Shown piece by piece: positions 1 to 8,672 of a stretch of DNA of 64,000 bases. Origin of the DNA: Sanguibacter inulinus (GTDB taxonomy: Bacteria; Actinomycetota; Actinomycetes; Actinomycetales; Cellulomonadaceae); NCBI RefSeq assembly GCF_013415325.1, contig NZ_JACBYE010000003.1, positions 62,001 to 126,000 of the forward strand, in the 5' to 3' direction. Position numbers and translations under genes: made by a program. The notes below the pieces were generated by a model. The model saw only the letters and a list, made by a program, of their open reading frames with translations. It ran no database searches and was not told where the DNA came from. Position 1 is the stretch's first letter. Every line of letters starts with the position of its first letter.

Positions 1-832
1 GCGCGACGTTGACCTTGCCCTGCAGACCCGTCCGCAGCGTGCGCTCGACGATCAGCTCGATCTGGAAGGCCCCGAGCGCGCCGCCGTCGTGCAGGTGCAG
101 GTCGATGCCCACGCCGTGACGGCCCGCGACGTCGAAGAGTGCGTCGAGCTGCCCGACGGGGTCCCGGTCGATCGACGCCGGGTCGAGCCCGCCGATGTGC
201 TCGGCTCCAGCCGCCGCGGCCTGGTCGAGCAGGTCGATCACGCCGGGGCGGCGCAGCACGCCGTCCTGCGGGAAGGCGACGATCTCCGCGGTGATCGCGC
301 CGCCCAGCTCGGCGAGGGACTCGCGGACGACGTCGATCCCCCGGGTGCCCAGGCCGAGGTCGACGTCGACGTGCGTGCGGATCGCGGTGGTGCCGTGCCG
401 CAGCAGCTCGCGCAGGACCCGCAGCGTCACGTCGGTCCCAGGGATGCCCAGCTCGTCGCGGTGCGCGCGCTCGTGGGCGATGCGGCCCTGCGTCGTCGCC
501 TCGCCGCCGTAGCTGACCCACGGCTTGCCCCACCAGCTCTTGTCGACGTGCGCGTGCGCGTTGACGAAGCCAGGGAGGGCGAGGAGACCGCGGCCGTCGA
601 CGACAGTGCCGACGGTGCCAGCAGTGCCGGCGGTGCCAGCCCCAGCGCCGGTCCCCGCGCCCGAGGCAGCTGCTGCGCTCGCGGTCGGCTGCTGGACCGG
701 AGCGCTCGGGCTGGCGACGTGTGCGTCGATCGCCCTGATGATGCCGTCCGAGATCGTGAGGTCGACCGACGGGCCGCCCCAGGGGCGGACGTCGCGCAGG
801 ACGGAGACGGTGGTGCTCTGGGTTCCGGTCAT
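1..832 (-). CDS. Cytosine-deaminase-like amidohydrolase, 3' end outside window
   Basis: Reads on the minus strand from an ATG at 832, preceded by GAGAGGATCGAC as ribosome binding site; the reading frame is still open at base 1, so about 277 codons are visible and the C-terminus is missing. The metal-binding motif AHAHVDKSW follows a typical amidohydrolase strand (about residue 95), with THVDVD and DLHLHDGG further on. That order is characteristic of the cytosine deaminase/N-isopropylammelide hydrolase branch, which hydrolyses C-N bonds on nitrogen heterocycles in the cytoplasm; the substrate cannot be read from the sequence. An Ala/Gly/Thr low-complexity stretch (about residues 52-80) precedes the first motif. 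It is divergent from a GntR gene across a palindrome at 872-889, which suggests that regulator controls it. Confidence 0.85.
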   Translation of the reverse strand, partial: MTGTQSTTVSVLRDVRPWGGPSVDLTISDGIIRAIDAHVASPSAPVQQPTASAAAASGAGTGAGAGTAGTAGTVGTVVDGRGLLALPGFVNAHAHVDKSWWGKPWVSYGGEATTQGRIAHERAHRDELGIPGTDVTLRVLRELLRHGTTAIRTHVDVDLGLGTRGIDVVRESLAELGGAITAEIVAFPQDGVLRRPGVIDLLDQAAAAGAEHIGGLDPASIDRDPVGQLDALFDVAGRHGVGIDLHLHDGGALGAFQIELIVERTLRTGLQGKVNVA

Positions 833-871
833 GTCGATCCTCTCGGTGCGGGGCCCACACAGACCCGAGAG

Positions 872-889
872 CAAACGGTATACCATTTG
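872..889. promoter_or_regulatory. Candidate GntR operator between divergent genes
   Basis: An inverted repeat CAAAnGGTATACCnTTTG with perfect arms around an 8-bp palindromic core GGTATACC. It lies 40 bp upstream of the amidohydrolase start and 76 bp upstream of the GntR start. Its core can serve as a -10-like element (TATACC) in both directions. FadR/VanR-type GntR proteins commonly bind short palindromes of this kind; the pairing with the adjacent regulator is inference from position. Confidence 0.65.
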
Positions 890-964
890 TGGTGCGCGGC
901 ACCCCGGGTCCGAGGAGCCGTGGGCGCGCCCCTGCGTCCCACCTGCACCTGGGAGGATGGCTCC

Positions 965-1669
965 GTGAGCAGCGCCCCCGCCGAGCCCGACCTGACCCGC
1001 ACCGCTCTCTCGGAGACCGAGCGGGTCACCCGCCCGGCCCTCTCAGAGACCGAGCGCGTCACCCGCCTGCTGCGCGACCAGATCGTCGACGGCGTCCGCG
1101 CCCCGGGCAGCCGGCTGGTCGAGCGTGAGCTCGCCGCATCCCTCGACGTGAGCCGCGTCCCCGTCCGCGAGGCCCTCCAGACCCTCGCCTCCGAAGGCCT
1201 GGTCACTCCGCGCCCGCGGAGCTGGGCCGTCGTGCGGACCTTCACCGACCGTGACCTGCTCGACCTCGTCGAGGTGCGCTCCGCGATCGAGGTGCTCACC
1301 GTCCGTCTCGCGGCCGAGCGACGGACTGCCGCACACCTCGAGGTGGCTGCGGCGGCGCTCGACCGCGAGGCCGGGGGAGCGCGCGACGGCGACGCGACGA
1401 CAGCGCGGCGTGCGGCTGCCGACTTCCACGAGGCCGTGTCGGCGATGGCCGGCAACGCCGTGCTCGACGAGATCTCCGCGCTCACGGCGAGCCGCATGCG
1501 CTGGATGCTCGGCCAGCACGACGACCTCCACGTGATGGTCTCCGAGCACGCGGCGCTGCTCGACGCGATCCGCGCCGGCGACGTCGAGGAGGCCGACAGG
1601 TTGACGCGCGACCACCTGCGGTCGAGCCTCGCCTCCGCGCGCGCCCGGCAAGACCGAGCGAGCAGCTGA
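965..1669 (+). CDS. GntR-family (FCD-type) transcriptional regulator
   Basis: A 234-residue protein; the GTG start at 965 follows GGGAGGA with 7-nt spacing, which rules out the much longer open frame upstream. A winged helix-turn-helix is at about residues 35-95 (LVERELAASLDVSRVPVREA, then GLVTPRPRSWAVV), followed by an all-helical ligand-binding FCD domain (EVRSAIEVLTVRLAAER... DFHEAVSAMAGN... EHAALLDAIRAGD). FCD domains bind small carboxylates or metal-ligand complexes. Its orientation and the palindrome at 872-889 suggest control of the neighbouring amidohydrolase and of itself. Odd: residues 14-35 are two copies of ALSETERVTR, created by a 33-bp tandem duplication just ahead of the DNA-binding domain. 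Confidence 0.9.
   Translation: MSSAPAEPDLTRTALSETERVTRPALSETERVTRLLRDQIVDGVRAPGSRLVERELAASLDVSRVPVREALQTLASEGLVTPRPRSWAVVRTFTDRDLLDLVEVRSAIEVLTVRLAAERRTAAHLEVAAAALDREAGGARDGDATTARRAAADFHEAVSAMAGNAVLDEISALTASRMRWMLGQHDDLHVMVSEHAALLDAIRAGDVEEADRLTRDHLRSSLASARARQDRASS
1004..1069 (+). repeat. 33-bp tandem duplication inside the GntR gene
   Basis: Two adjacent 33-bp units (1004-1036 and 1037-1069) differ at only a few bases and encode ALSETERVTRP and ALSETERVTRL. The frame is kept, so the protein gains 11 residues N-terminal to the winged helix. Confidence 0.85.
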
Positions 1670-1755
1670 GGCAGCCCGCGCAGGAGCAGCACCTCCGAGG
1701 TGAACACCTGGTGGATGGGCCGGTCAGGTGCCCGGAAGTCTGAGACGATGGACAC

Positions 1756-2283
1756 ATGAGCGACCTAGACATCACGATCTCACTGGTGACCGACGAGCAC
1801 GCGGGCGAGCTGCTCACCCTGCGCCGTGCTGCCTTCGTCACCGAGGCCCAGGTCTACGGCGACCCGAACATCCCGCCGCTGACCCAGACCCTCTCCGAGC
1901 TGCGCGCCGACCTCGTCGCCGAGGGCGTCGTCACGCTCGGCGCCTGGTCCGGGCACCGCCTCGTCGGCTCGGTCCGCGTCGAGATCGAGGACGACAAGGC
2001 CACCCTCGGCCGCCTCGCCGTCGCCCCCGACCTCCAGGGCAAGGGCATCGGCACGCAGATGATGTTCGCGGTCCTGCCGCACCTGCCGGAGGAGACCACC
2101 GAGATCTGGGTCTTCACGGGCAAGGACTCCAAGCAGAACCTCGCGATGTACCAGAAGGCCGGCTACGAGCACCAGCACGACCAGGTCGCCGGCGACCTCA
2201 CCTACGCCTACCTGCGCCGCATCCTCGGCGAGATGGACGACACCGACGTGCACTCCGACGCGGAGCCGGTCCAGAACGCCTGA
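1756..2283 (+). CDS. GNAT-family N-acetyltransferase
   Basis: A 175-residue single-domain acetyltransferase. The acetyl-CoA pyrophosphate-binding motif is LAVAPDLQGKGIGTQMM (Q-x-x-G-x-G) at about residues 90-106, after the antiparallel strands GSVRVEI and ATLGRLAV. The C-terminal strand-helix includes NLAMYQKAGYE, the usual GNAT motif B. The acceptor (amine, peptide, antibiotic or tRNA) is not predictable. The ATG at 1756 lies 6 nt after GACGAT, so the message may be leaderless; no clear Shine-Dalgarno is present. A bidirectional terminator follows. Confidence 0.85.
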   Translation: MSDLDITISLVTDEHAGELLTLRRAAFVTEAQVYGDPNIPPLTQTLSELRADLVAEGVVTLGAWSGHRLVGSVRVEIEDDKATLGRLAVAPDLQGKGIGTQMMFAVLPHLPEETTEIWVFTGKDSKQNLAMYQKAGYEHQHDQVAGDLTYAYLRRILGEMDDTDVHSDAEPVQNA

Positions 2284-2391
2284 GCACGACGCACAACCAG
2301 CGTCACAGCGCAGAGCAGAGCAGCGCAGAGCAGAGCCCGCAGCCCGCGTGCCAGACCGAGGCAGGTCCGGCACGCGGGCTGCGTCGTGCTC
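2282..2391. terminator. Nested bidirectional terminator
   Basis: An inner 14-bp stem (2339-2352 with 2369-2382) is flanked by outer arms GAGCACGACGCA (2282-2293) and TGCGTCGTGCTC (2380-2391). It sits between the convergent GNAT gene and sugar ATPase gene. The same outer arm sequence recurs in the terminator at 30190-30241. Confidence 0.75.
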
Positions 2392-2406
2392 GGTGCCAGC
2401 CCAGCC

Positions 2407-3165
2407 TCACCGCCGGGTCGAGAAGTCCACAGCCCCGGTGATCGCCGCGATGATGTCTTCGTAGCTCACGGTCCGTGCCGCGAAGCTGCCGTTGTTGCGG
2501 CCGTGCCGCAGCACCTCGATGCGGTCCGCCACGGCCCGGACATCACCCATGTTGTGGCTGATGAGCACCACGCCGTGCCCGAGGTCGCGCAGCCGCTCGA
2601 TCAGTGTGAGCACCTCTGCTGTGCTCGACACGGACAGCGAGGCCGTCGGCTCGTCGAGGATGACGATCCGCGGCTTGCCGAGCAGCGTCCGGGCGATCGC
2701 GACGGCCTGCCGCTGCCCGCCAGAGAGGTCCGCCACGAGGGTGCGCACGGACGGCACCCTGATCCTCAGGTCCCGCAAGATCTGGCGTGCGACGTCTTCC
2801 ATCTCGGACTCGAGCAGCAGGTTGCCCTTGTGCAGCTCACGCCCGAGGTACAGGTTCGAGACGATGTCGAGGTTCTCGGCGAGGGCGAGCTCCTGGAACA
2901 CCGTGGTGATCCCGAGGGCGTGCGCGCTCGTCGGCGTCGGGATGGTCACGGGCACGCCGTCGGACTCGATGATCCCGGCGTCGGGCGTGATGACCCCGGC
3001 GATCACCTTCGCGATGGTCGACTTGCCGGCGGCGTTGTCGCCGACGAGCGCGACGACCTCGCCGCTGTGGATGTCGAGGTCGATGCTGGAGAGCGCCTTG
3101 ACGGCGCCGAAGGACTTGTCGATCCCTCGGAGCGAGAGCGCGGGGGTCGGGCGGGCTGTCGTCAC
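2407..3165 (-). CDS. Single-domain sugar ABC transporter ATPase (orphan subunit)
   Basis: A 252-residue ABC ATPase: Walker A GDNAAGKST (about residues 42-50), signature LSGGQRQAVAIART, Walker B IVILDEPTASL, and H-loop SHN. It resembles the single-domain ATPases of CUT2 transporters such as FrcA rather than the duplicated type in mmsA. It overlaps the upstream ROK gene by 4 bp, so it is translationally coupled to the regulator. No permease or binding protein of its own is next to it; it may energise the MmsB permease as an alternative ATPase, which is inference. The GTG start is at 3165. Confidence 0.85.
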   Translation of the reverse strand: MTTARPTPALSLRGIDKSFGAVKALSSIDLDIHSGEVVALVGDNAAGKSTIAKVIAGVITPDAGIIESDGVPVTIPTPTSAHALGITTVFQELALAENLDIVSNLYLGRELHKGNLLLESEMEDVARQILRDLRIRVPSVRTLVADLSGGQRQAVAIARTLLGKPRIVILDEPTASLSVSSTAEVLTLIERLRDLGHGVVLISHNMGDVRAVADRIEVLRHGRNNGSFAARTVSYEDIIAAITGAVDFSTRR

Positions 3166-4424
3166 GTCAGGTCCCCTTCGGTGCGTCGGGTCAGGCTGAG
3201 GTCCTCCGCGGCGGCGGTGCCGTCGGAGCCTTCGGGCGTGGTGCTGATCGTCTCGTAGTCTGTCGCGACCTCGGTCGACCGGAGCGCGAGGAGCAGCGCG
3301 CCTGTCACCTCAGCCTCTTCGCCGAGCTCGCCGGCTACCACCTGGAGCGGTGCGACGGTGTTCGGGGCGATGTGCCGCAGCACGGCCTGCCGGAGCGGTC
3401 CGACCACCAGCTCGCCGGCGGCGGCCAGCTCTCCGCCGACCACGACGAGCTGGGGGTTGAGGGTCCCGGCGAGCATCGCGACCACGGAGCCGATGCGGTC
3501 ACCCGCGTCGGCGAGGACCCGGCGGCAGCCGAGGTCCCCGGCGATCCCCTTGGCCACGAGGTCGCGGAGCGTGAGGTCGCCGTGCGAGCCGCGGAGCAGG
3601 TCGAGCAGCGCCGTCGACGAGACGACGGTGTCGAGGCACCCACGGTTGCCGCAGCGGCAGATGCTCCCGCTCGGGTCGACCTGCACGTGGCCGATCTCCC
3701 CGGCGGTCCCGGCAAAACCCCTGTGCAGGTGCCCGTTGAGGATGATCCCCGCACCCGTCGAGTACGAGGCCCTGACGTAGACGACGTCCTGGAAGCCGCG
3801 TGCTGCGCCGAGCTCGTGCTCGGCGAGGGCCGCGACGTTCGCGTCGTTGTCGACGACGACAGGGCGGGCGAGCCGCTCGGACATCACCTGCCCGAGCTGC
3901 TGGCCGTCCCAGCCACGCATGATCCCGTGCACGGAGATCTCGCCCGTCGACACGTCGACAGGGGCCGGGACCGCGAGGCCGATGGTGAGGAGCTCCTCGA
4001 TCGGGGCCCCGACGCTCTCGAGCAGCTCGACGACGAGCAGGGCCGCCCTGTCGAGCCCGGTGTCCGAGCGGTGGTCGACAGGCAACGGCATCTGCTGCTC
4101 GGCGACGACGGTACGCCCGAAGTCGCCGAGGGCCACCTTGAGGTGGCGGTGGCCGAACTGCACGCCGGCGACGAGCCCGACGCGACGGGCGAGGGTGACC
4201 ATCTGCGCGCGCCGGCCGCTGCGCGTGGTGTTCTGCGTGTCGACGATCCCGCCGCCGAGCAGCTCTTTGACGATGGTCGAGATGGTCGCGGGGGAGAGGC
4301 CCGTCGCCGCGACGAGCTCGACCTGGGTGAGGCCGCCGTAGCGCTTGATGGTGTCGACGATGAGGGCCCGGTTGGCTTCGCGGAGCGAAGACTGGGAGCC
4401 GCTGATCGCCACTCGACCTCTCAC
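3162..4424 (-). CDS. ROK-family sugar-responsive repressor (XylR/NagC type)
   Basis: A 420-residue protein with an N-terminal helix-turn-helix (GGLTQVELVAATGLSPATIS, about residues 30-49) and a sugar-kinase-like ROK domain. The ROK zinc motif is visible as CRCGNRGCLD at about residues 254-263, preceded by GEIGH. These proteins release DNA when a sugar binds. The GTG at 4424 is exactly 6 nt downstream of the -10 hexamer TAGGCT (4431-4436), so the gene looks leaderless with its own promoter. It lies just downstream of the chvE-mmsA-mmsB cluster and is the natural candidate for binding the inverted repeat in the chvE promoter. Confidence 0.88.
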   Translation of the reverse strand: MRGRVAISGSQSSLREANRALIVDTIKRYGGLTQVELVAATGLSPATISTIVKELLGGGIVDTQNTTRSGRRAQMVTLARRVGLVAGVQFGHRHLKVALGDFGRTVVAEQQMPLPVDHRSDTGLDRAALLVVELLESVGAPIEELLTIGLAVPAPVDVSTGEISVHGIMRGWDGQQLGQVMSERLARPVVVDNDANVAALAEHELGAARGFQDVVYVRASYSTGAGIILNGHLHRGFAGTAGEIGHVQVDPSGSICRCGNRGCLDTVVSSTALLDLLRGSHGDLTLRDLVAKGIAGDLGCRRVLADAGDRIGSVVAMLAGTLNPQLVVVGGELAAAGELVVGPLRQAVLRHIAPNTVAPLQVVAGELGEEAEVTGALLLALRSTEVATDYETISTTPEGSDGTAAAEDLSLTRRTEGDLT

Positions 4425-4430
4425 GGGCTC

Positions 4431-4436
4431 AGCCTA
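4431..4436 (-). promoter_or_regulatory. -10 element of leaderless ROK gene
   Basis: TAGGCT followed by six bases and then the GTG start codon, the canonical arrangement for a leaderless actinobacterial transcript. Confidence 0.6.
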
Positions 4437-4498
4437 CCTTCGTCGTCGTGTGCTCTCGGGGGTGTTCCGCCCCCTGGAGGACGGGGTCCACGGACGAC

Positions 4499-4541
4499 GC
4501 TGGCCTGGTGCGGACCGAGAGTCGGTCCGCACCAGGCCAGC
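4499..4541 (-). terminator. Strong hairpin terminator after mmsB
   Basis: A perfect 20-bp stem with a 3-nt loop (arms 4499-4518 and 4522-4541) directly beyond the mmsB stop. It separates the transporter operon from the downstream ROK promoter. No U-tract follows, as is common in high-GC genomes. Confidence 0.8.
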
Positions 4542-4554
4542 GCTCAGGCGATGC

Positions 4555-5736
4555 TCAGCGGCCAGCGCCGGCGCGTCGCTTGTTGAAGATGTCGAAGGCG
4601 ACGGCGAGCAGGAGCACGAGGCCCTTGACCATCTGCTGGACCGACTGGTCGATCCCCATGATGGACATGCCGTTGGTCATCACGGCCATGATGAGCGCAC
4701 CGACCATGGCACCGGTCACACGCCCGACACCACCTGTCGTCGACGCACCACCGATGAAGGCCGCGGCGATCGCGTCGAGCTCGAACATGTTGCCGGCGGA
4801 GGGCTGGGCACCGTTGGACCGCGAGGAGTAGACGACTCCGGCGACGGCCGACAGGAAGCCCATGTTGACGAAGATCCAGAAGTTGACCTGCTTGACCTTG
4901 ACACCCGAGAGCTGGGCGGCCGAGAGGTTGCCACCGATCGCGTAGACGTGGCGGCCGAAGACCGTCTTCGTCGTGACGATCGTGTAGATCATGATGAGCA
5001 CACCGAGGATGATGAGCACGATCGGCAGACCACGGCTCTTCGAGAGCTGGTAGGCGAAGGCCATCACCACAGCCGAGACGAGCACCAGGCGCAGGACGAA
5101 CAGCGGCATGGCCTCGACGGCCTGCTTGTAGTGGATGCGTCCCTGGCGGGTGCGGAACTGGCTGACGGCGAAGCCGACGAGGGCGATGGCTGCGATGACG
5201 AGCGTGAACACGTCAAAGCCGTTGCCGCCGAGGAACCCGTTGAGGAACCCGCCGGCGACCTTCTGGTACTCGGCCGGGAACGGCGAGAGCGAGATGTTGT
5301 CGAGGACCTGGAGCGTCATCCCGCGGAACAGGAGCATGCCGGCCAGGGTGACGATGAACGCCGGGATCCCGATGTACGCGACCCAGAAGCCCTGCCACGC
5401 ACCGACCACGAGGCCGACCGCGAGGGCGGCGAGGATGCCGACCCACCAGGGCTGCCCGTGCTTGATGACGATGATCGCCGAGGTCGCACCGGTCAGCGCG
5501 ACGACCGAGCCGACCGACAGGTCGATGTGCCCGCCGATGATGACGATGACCATGCCGATCGCGAGGATCAGGATGTACGAGTACTGCAGGACGATGTTCG
5601 TGAGGTTGCCCGGGCTGAGCAGCATCCCGTCCGTGAGCACCGTGAAGAGCCCGATGATGGCGACGAACGCGATGTAGATCCCGCTCGTGCGGAGATTCTT
5701 GGTGAAGATCTCCTTGAGTCCTGCGACGGCGGTCAT
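4555..5736 (-). CDS. mmsB: Monosaccharide ABC transporter permease
   Basis: A 393-residue BPD_transp_2-type membrane protein with about ten hydrophobic segments (for example [46 protein letters not shown]-rich segments and [15 protein letters not shown] near the end). The conserved CUT2 permease motif [10 protein letters not shown] is at about residues 68-77. Length and order match the MmsB/GguB/XylH branch that pairs with ChvE-like binding proteins. Its ATG overlaps the mmsA stop in an ATGA, giving tight translational coupling. Predicted role: uptake of xylose, galactose, arabinose or related sugars. Confidence 0.92.
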   Translation of the reverse strand: MTAVAGLKEIFTKNLRTSGIYIAFVAIIGLFTVLTDGMLLSPGNLTNIVLQYSYILILAIGMVIVIIGGHIDLSVGSVVALTGATSAIIVIKHGQPWWVGILAALAVGLVVGAWQGFWVAYIGIPAFIVTLAGMLLFRGMTLQVLDNISLSPFPAEYQKVAGGFLNGFLGGNGFDVFTLVIAAIALVGFAVSQFRTRQGRIHYKQAVEAMPLFVLRLVLVSAVVMAFAYQLSKSRGLPIVLIILGVLIMIYTIVTTKTVFGRHVYAIGGNLSAAQLSGVKVKQVNFWIFVNMGFLSAVAGVVYSSRSNGAQPSAGNMFELDAIAAAFIGGASTTGGVGRVTGAMVGALIMAVMTNGMSIMGIDQSVQQMVKGLVLLLAVAFDIFNKRRAGAGR

Positions 5737-7271
5737 CGAACCGGCTCCTTCTCCTGTGTCATGAGCTCCATGAGGCTTTCTTGGGTGGCGCCGGCACGGT
5801 CGACCTGACCGGTGATCCGTCCGAACGCGAGGGTGTAGATCCGGTCGCAGATCCCGAGGACCTCGGGCAGCTCGGACGAGATGAGGATGACGGCCTTCCC
5901 GGCGTCGGCCAGCGCGTTGATGATCGTGTAGATCTCGTACTTCGCGCCGACGTCGATGCCACGGGTGGGCTCGTCGAGGATGAGGACCTCAGGGTCCGTG
6001 TAGATCCACTTGCTGAGGACGACCTTCTGCTGGTTCCCGCCCGAGAGCTTCCCGGTGAGGGCCATGACCGTCGAGGTCTTGATGTTCATGCTCTTGCGGT
6101 AGCCCTCGGCGACCTGGATCTCTTCGTTGCCGTTGACCCAGCCGCCCTTGGACAGCTTGCCCAGGCTCGCCGCCGAGATGTTGCTGCGCACGTCCTCGAT
6201 GAGGTTGAGGCCGTACTTCTTGCGGTCCTCGGTCGCGTAGGCGAGGCCGTGCGAGATCGCCTCGCTGACGGTCTTGGTGCTGATCTCCTTGCCGTGCAGG
6301 AAGACCTTGCCCGTCGCCTTGCTGCCGTAGGAGCGCCCGAAGATGCTCATCGCGAGCTCGGTGCGCCCTGCGCCCATGAGACCGGCGATGCCGACGATCT
6401 CCCCGGCGCGGACGGTGAGGTTGGCCTTGTCGACCACGACACGGCCCGGCTCTGTCGGGTGGTAGACGGTCCAGTCCTCGACCCGCAGCACCTCGGCACC
6501 GAGGGTGGCCTCGTGCTCGGGGTACCGGTGCTCGAGGTCACGGCCGACCATCCCGCGGATGATGCGGTCCTGGGTGACCTCACCCGAGCGCATGTCGAGC
6601 TTCTCGATGGTCTGGCCGTCGCGGATGATCGTCGTGGAGTCCGCGATGCTCGCGATCTCGTTGAGCTTGTGCGAGATCATGATCGACGTGATGCCGCGGG
6701 CCTTGAGGTCGCGCAGCAGGCCGAGCAGGTGCTCGGAGTCGGAGTCGTTGAGGGCTGCGGTCGGCTCGTCGAGGATCAGCAGACGGACCTTCTTGGACAG
6801 TGCCTTGGCGATCTCGACCAGCTGCTGCTTGCCGACGCCGAGGGCGCCGACAGGCGTGACCGGGAGCTCGTCCAGGCCGACCTGCGCCATGAGCTCGGCG
6901 GCGTCGGCGTTGGTCTGGTTCCAGTCGATGAGCCCGCCGCGCCTGCGCTCGTTGCCGAGGAAGATGTTCTCGGCGATCGAGAGGTAGGGGACCAGGGCGA
7001 GCTCCTGGTGGATGATGACGATGCCCTTGTCCTCGGAGTCGTTGATCGATCCGAAGCGCACCTCCTCACCGTCGAAGAGGATCTCGCCCGTGTAGCTGCC
7101 GTGCGGGTAGACCCCGGAGAGCACCTTCATGAGGGTGGACTTGCCGGCACCGTTCTCGCCGCAGATGGCGTGGATCTCGCCGCTGGCGACCTCGAGGGTG
7201 ACGTCTTGCAGGGCCTTGACCCCGGGAAAGGTCTTGGTGATGGAGCGCATCTCCAGAATCGGGCTAGACAT
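5733..7271 (-). CDS. mmsA: Monosaccharide ABC transporter, duplicated ATPase
   Basis: A 512-residue protein with two ABC cassettes. Cassette 1 has GENGAGKST, a degenerate signature [15 protein letters not shown] and Walker [12 protein letters not shown]. Cassette 2 has a variant P-loop GLMGAGRTE, signature [14 protein letters not shown] and [17 protein letters not shown]. The intact signature in half 2 and variant Walker A in half 2 are normal for the XylG/MglA/MmsA family. The ATG at 7271 follows a GAGGACGG-like site. It lies between chvE and mmsB; a hairpin in the chvE-mmsA gap probably sets a higher level of binding protein. Confidence 0.93.
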   Translation of the reverse strand: MSSPILEMRSITKTFPGVKALQDVTLEVASGEIHAICGENGAGKSTLMKVLSGVYPHGSYTGEILFDGEEVRFGSINDSEDKGIVIIHQELALVPYLSIAENIFLGNERRRGGLIDWNQTNADAAELMAQVGLDELPVTPVGALGVGKQQLVEIAKALSKKVRLLILDEPTAALNDSDSEHLLGLLRDLKARGITSIMISHKLNEIASIADSTTIIRDGQTIEKLDMRSGEVTQDRIIRGMVGRDLEHRYPEHEATLGAEVLRVEDWTVYHPTEPGRVVVDKANLTVRAGEIVGIAGLMGAGRTELAMSIFGRSYGSKATGKVFLHGKEISTKTVSEAISHGLAYATEDRKKYGLNLIEDVRSNISAASLGKLSKGGWVNGNEEIQVAEGYRKSMNIKTSTVMALTGKLSGGNQQKVVLSKWIYTDPEVLILDEPTRGIDVGAKYEIYTIINALADAGKAVILISSELPEVLGICDRIYTLAFGRITGQVDRAGATQESLMELMTQEKEPVR

Positions 7272-7314
7272 CCGTCCTCAGCCGTCCTTCCGTGGTGGAG
7301 CGTGGATGGGGGGT

Positions 7315-7351
7315 GCTCGGTCGGCGCGACGAGGTGCCGCGCCGACCGAGC
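7315..7351 (-). terminator. Intercistronic hairpin between chvE and mmsA
   Basis: A 14-bp perfect stem (7315-7328 with 7338-7351) and a 9-nt loop, just after the chvE stop. Such hairpins after binding-protein genes usually stabilise the upstream message or cause partial termination, so that the soluble receptor is made in excess. Confidence 0.7.
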
Positions 7352-7364
7352 GGTGAGAGGTGTG

Positions 7365-8507
7365 TCAGGCCTGGCCGGACTCGACCTGCTCGGCGGTCCA
7401 GTAGCCGGAGTCGACGAGGAGCTCGGTGATGTTGTCGGTGTAGACGATGTCCGACTCGAGGAGGAAGGACGGGACGACCTTCACACCGTTGTCGTAGGAC
7501 GTGGTGTCGTTCGCCTCGGGCTCTTCGCCCTTGAGGAACGAGTCGGCCGCGGTGACGGCCTGGTCGGCGAGCTTGCGGGTGTCCTTGAAGATCGTCGCGA
7601 ACTGCGTGCCGTCGGCGATGAGCTTGACCGACGCGATCTCCGCGTCCTGGCCGGTGACGACGGGGAGACCGTCGGCGATGGTGGTGCCGTAGCCGGCGTT
7701 CTGCAGCGCGGTGATGATGCCGCGGGAGATGCCGTCGTACGGGGACAGGACGCCGTCGAGCTGCTCGGAGCCGCCGCCGTACGTCGAGGTCAGGAGGTCC
7801 TCCATGCGCTTCTGCGCGGTCTCCTGGAGCCAGCGGAGCGTCGCGACCTGCTCGATGCTCGTCTGGCCGGACTTGACGACGATCGTGCCCTCGTCGATGT
7901 AGGGCTGGAGGGTCTTCATCGCGCCGTCGAAGAAGAACGTGGCGTTGTTGTCGTCGAGCGACCCTGCGAAGAGCTCGATGTTGAACGGTCCGGTCGCGTC
8001 GCCCTTGGAGCCGTCCTCGTTGAGGAGGCCGAGACCGACGAGCAGCGAGGTGGCCTGCTGGACGCCGACGTTCTCGTTGTCGAAGGTCACGTAGAAGTCG
8101 ACGTTCTCGCTGTCGCGGATGAGGCGGTCGTAGGCGATGACGGGGATGTCGGCGTCGGCCGCGGCCTGGAGCTGCGTCGCGAGCGCCGTGCCGTCGATCG
8201 AGGCGATGATGAGGAGGTCGACGTCCTTGTTGATCATCTGGTCGATCTGCTGCTGCTGGGTGGGGATGTCGTCGTTGCCGAACTGCAGGTCGACCTCGTA
8301 GCCGGCTGCCTCGAGCCCGGACTTCACGGCGTCGCCGTCAGCGATCCAGCGCTCGGAGGTCTGGGTCGGCATCGCGACACCGATGACGCCGGTGCCCTCT
8401 TCTGCCGCGCCCGACTCGCCCGAGCTGCTGCCCGCTCCGTCGCCGCTGCACGCGGCGAGGCCGAAGGCCAGGACCGCGCCCATCGCCGCAAACTTGATTC
8501 CACGCAT
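7365..8507 (-). CDS. chvE: ChvE-like monosaccharide-binding lipoprotein
   Basis: A 380-residue solute-binding protein. The signal peptide ends in a lipobox (GLAAC, Cys20), so the mature protein is lipid-anchored outside the membrane. The mature N-terminus GVAMPTQTSERWIADGD and the segment LLIIASIDGTAL closely resemble Agrobacterium ChvE, a multiple-monosaccharide receptor with a type I periplasmic-binding fold. The true start is the ATG at 8507 with GAGGAG upstream; an in-frame upstream extension of 42 codons lacks signal-peptide character. It is first in the operon chvE-mmsA-mmsB, under a promoter at 8606-8633. Confidence 0.93.
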   Translation of the reverse strand: MRGIKFAAMGAVLAFGLAACSGDGAGSSSGESGAAEEGTGVIGVAMPTQTSERWIADGDAVKSGLEAAGYEVDLQFGNDDIPTQQQQIDQMINKDVDLLIIASIDGTALATQLQAAADADIPVIAYDRLIRDSENVDFYVTFDNENVGVQQATSLLVGLGLLNEDGSKGDATGPFNIELFAGSLDDNNATFFFDGAMKTLQPYIDEGTIVVKSGQTSIEQVATLRWLQETAQKRMEDLLTSTYGGGSEQLDGVLSPYDGISRGIITALQNAGYGTTIADGLPVVTGQDAEIASVKLIADGTQFATIFKDTRKLADQAVTAADSFLKGEEPEANDTTSYDNGVKVVPSFLLESDIVYTDNITELLVDSGYWTAEQVESGQA

Positions 8508-8605
8508 GGTGAGTGCTCCTCGTCGTCCTTGAGAGGTGGTCGGCCCCGTCGTCGGGGCCGCTGTCGTTCTGGAGGCCCGGACATCTCTGTCTGAGCGATG
8601 AGACC

Positions 8606-8633
8606 ACTCTATGACTTCGAGTCCCGAAGTCAA
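8606..8633 (-). promoter_or_regulatory. chvE operon promoter with embedded operator
   Basis: Read on the minus strand: -35 TTGACT (8633-8628), 16-bp spacer, -10 TAGAGT (8611-8606). The spacer and edge of the -35 form the inverted repeat GACTTCG-5nt-CGAAGTC at 8613-8631. A protein bound there would block RNA polymerase, so repression by the downstream ROK protein is plausible. Confidence 0.7.
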
Positions 8634-8660
8634 GGTGGAAATGATTGCGGAACGGGTTCG

Positions 8661-8672
8661 CTGTGATCACAG
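8661..8672. promoter_or_regulatory. Palindrome CTGTGATCACAG upstream of chvE promoter
   Basis: A perfect 12-bp palindrome centred about 67 bp upstream of the predicted chvE transcription start, the usual distance for an activator contacting the polymerase alpha subunit. It resembles a CRP half-site pair but without the usual spacer, so the binding protein is not assigned. Confidence 0.45.

Noticed and set aside
1-832. Amidohydrolase considered as a truncated pseudogene
   Set aside because: The frame is open to the edge of the window; it is cut by the window, not by a stop.
8661-8672. Palindrome called as a CRP/GlxR site
   Set aside because: The known sites have two half-sites with a 4-6 bp spacer; here the palindrome is continuous, so I list it only as an unassigned site.
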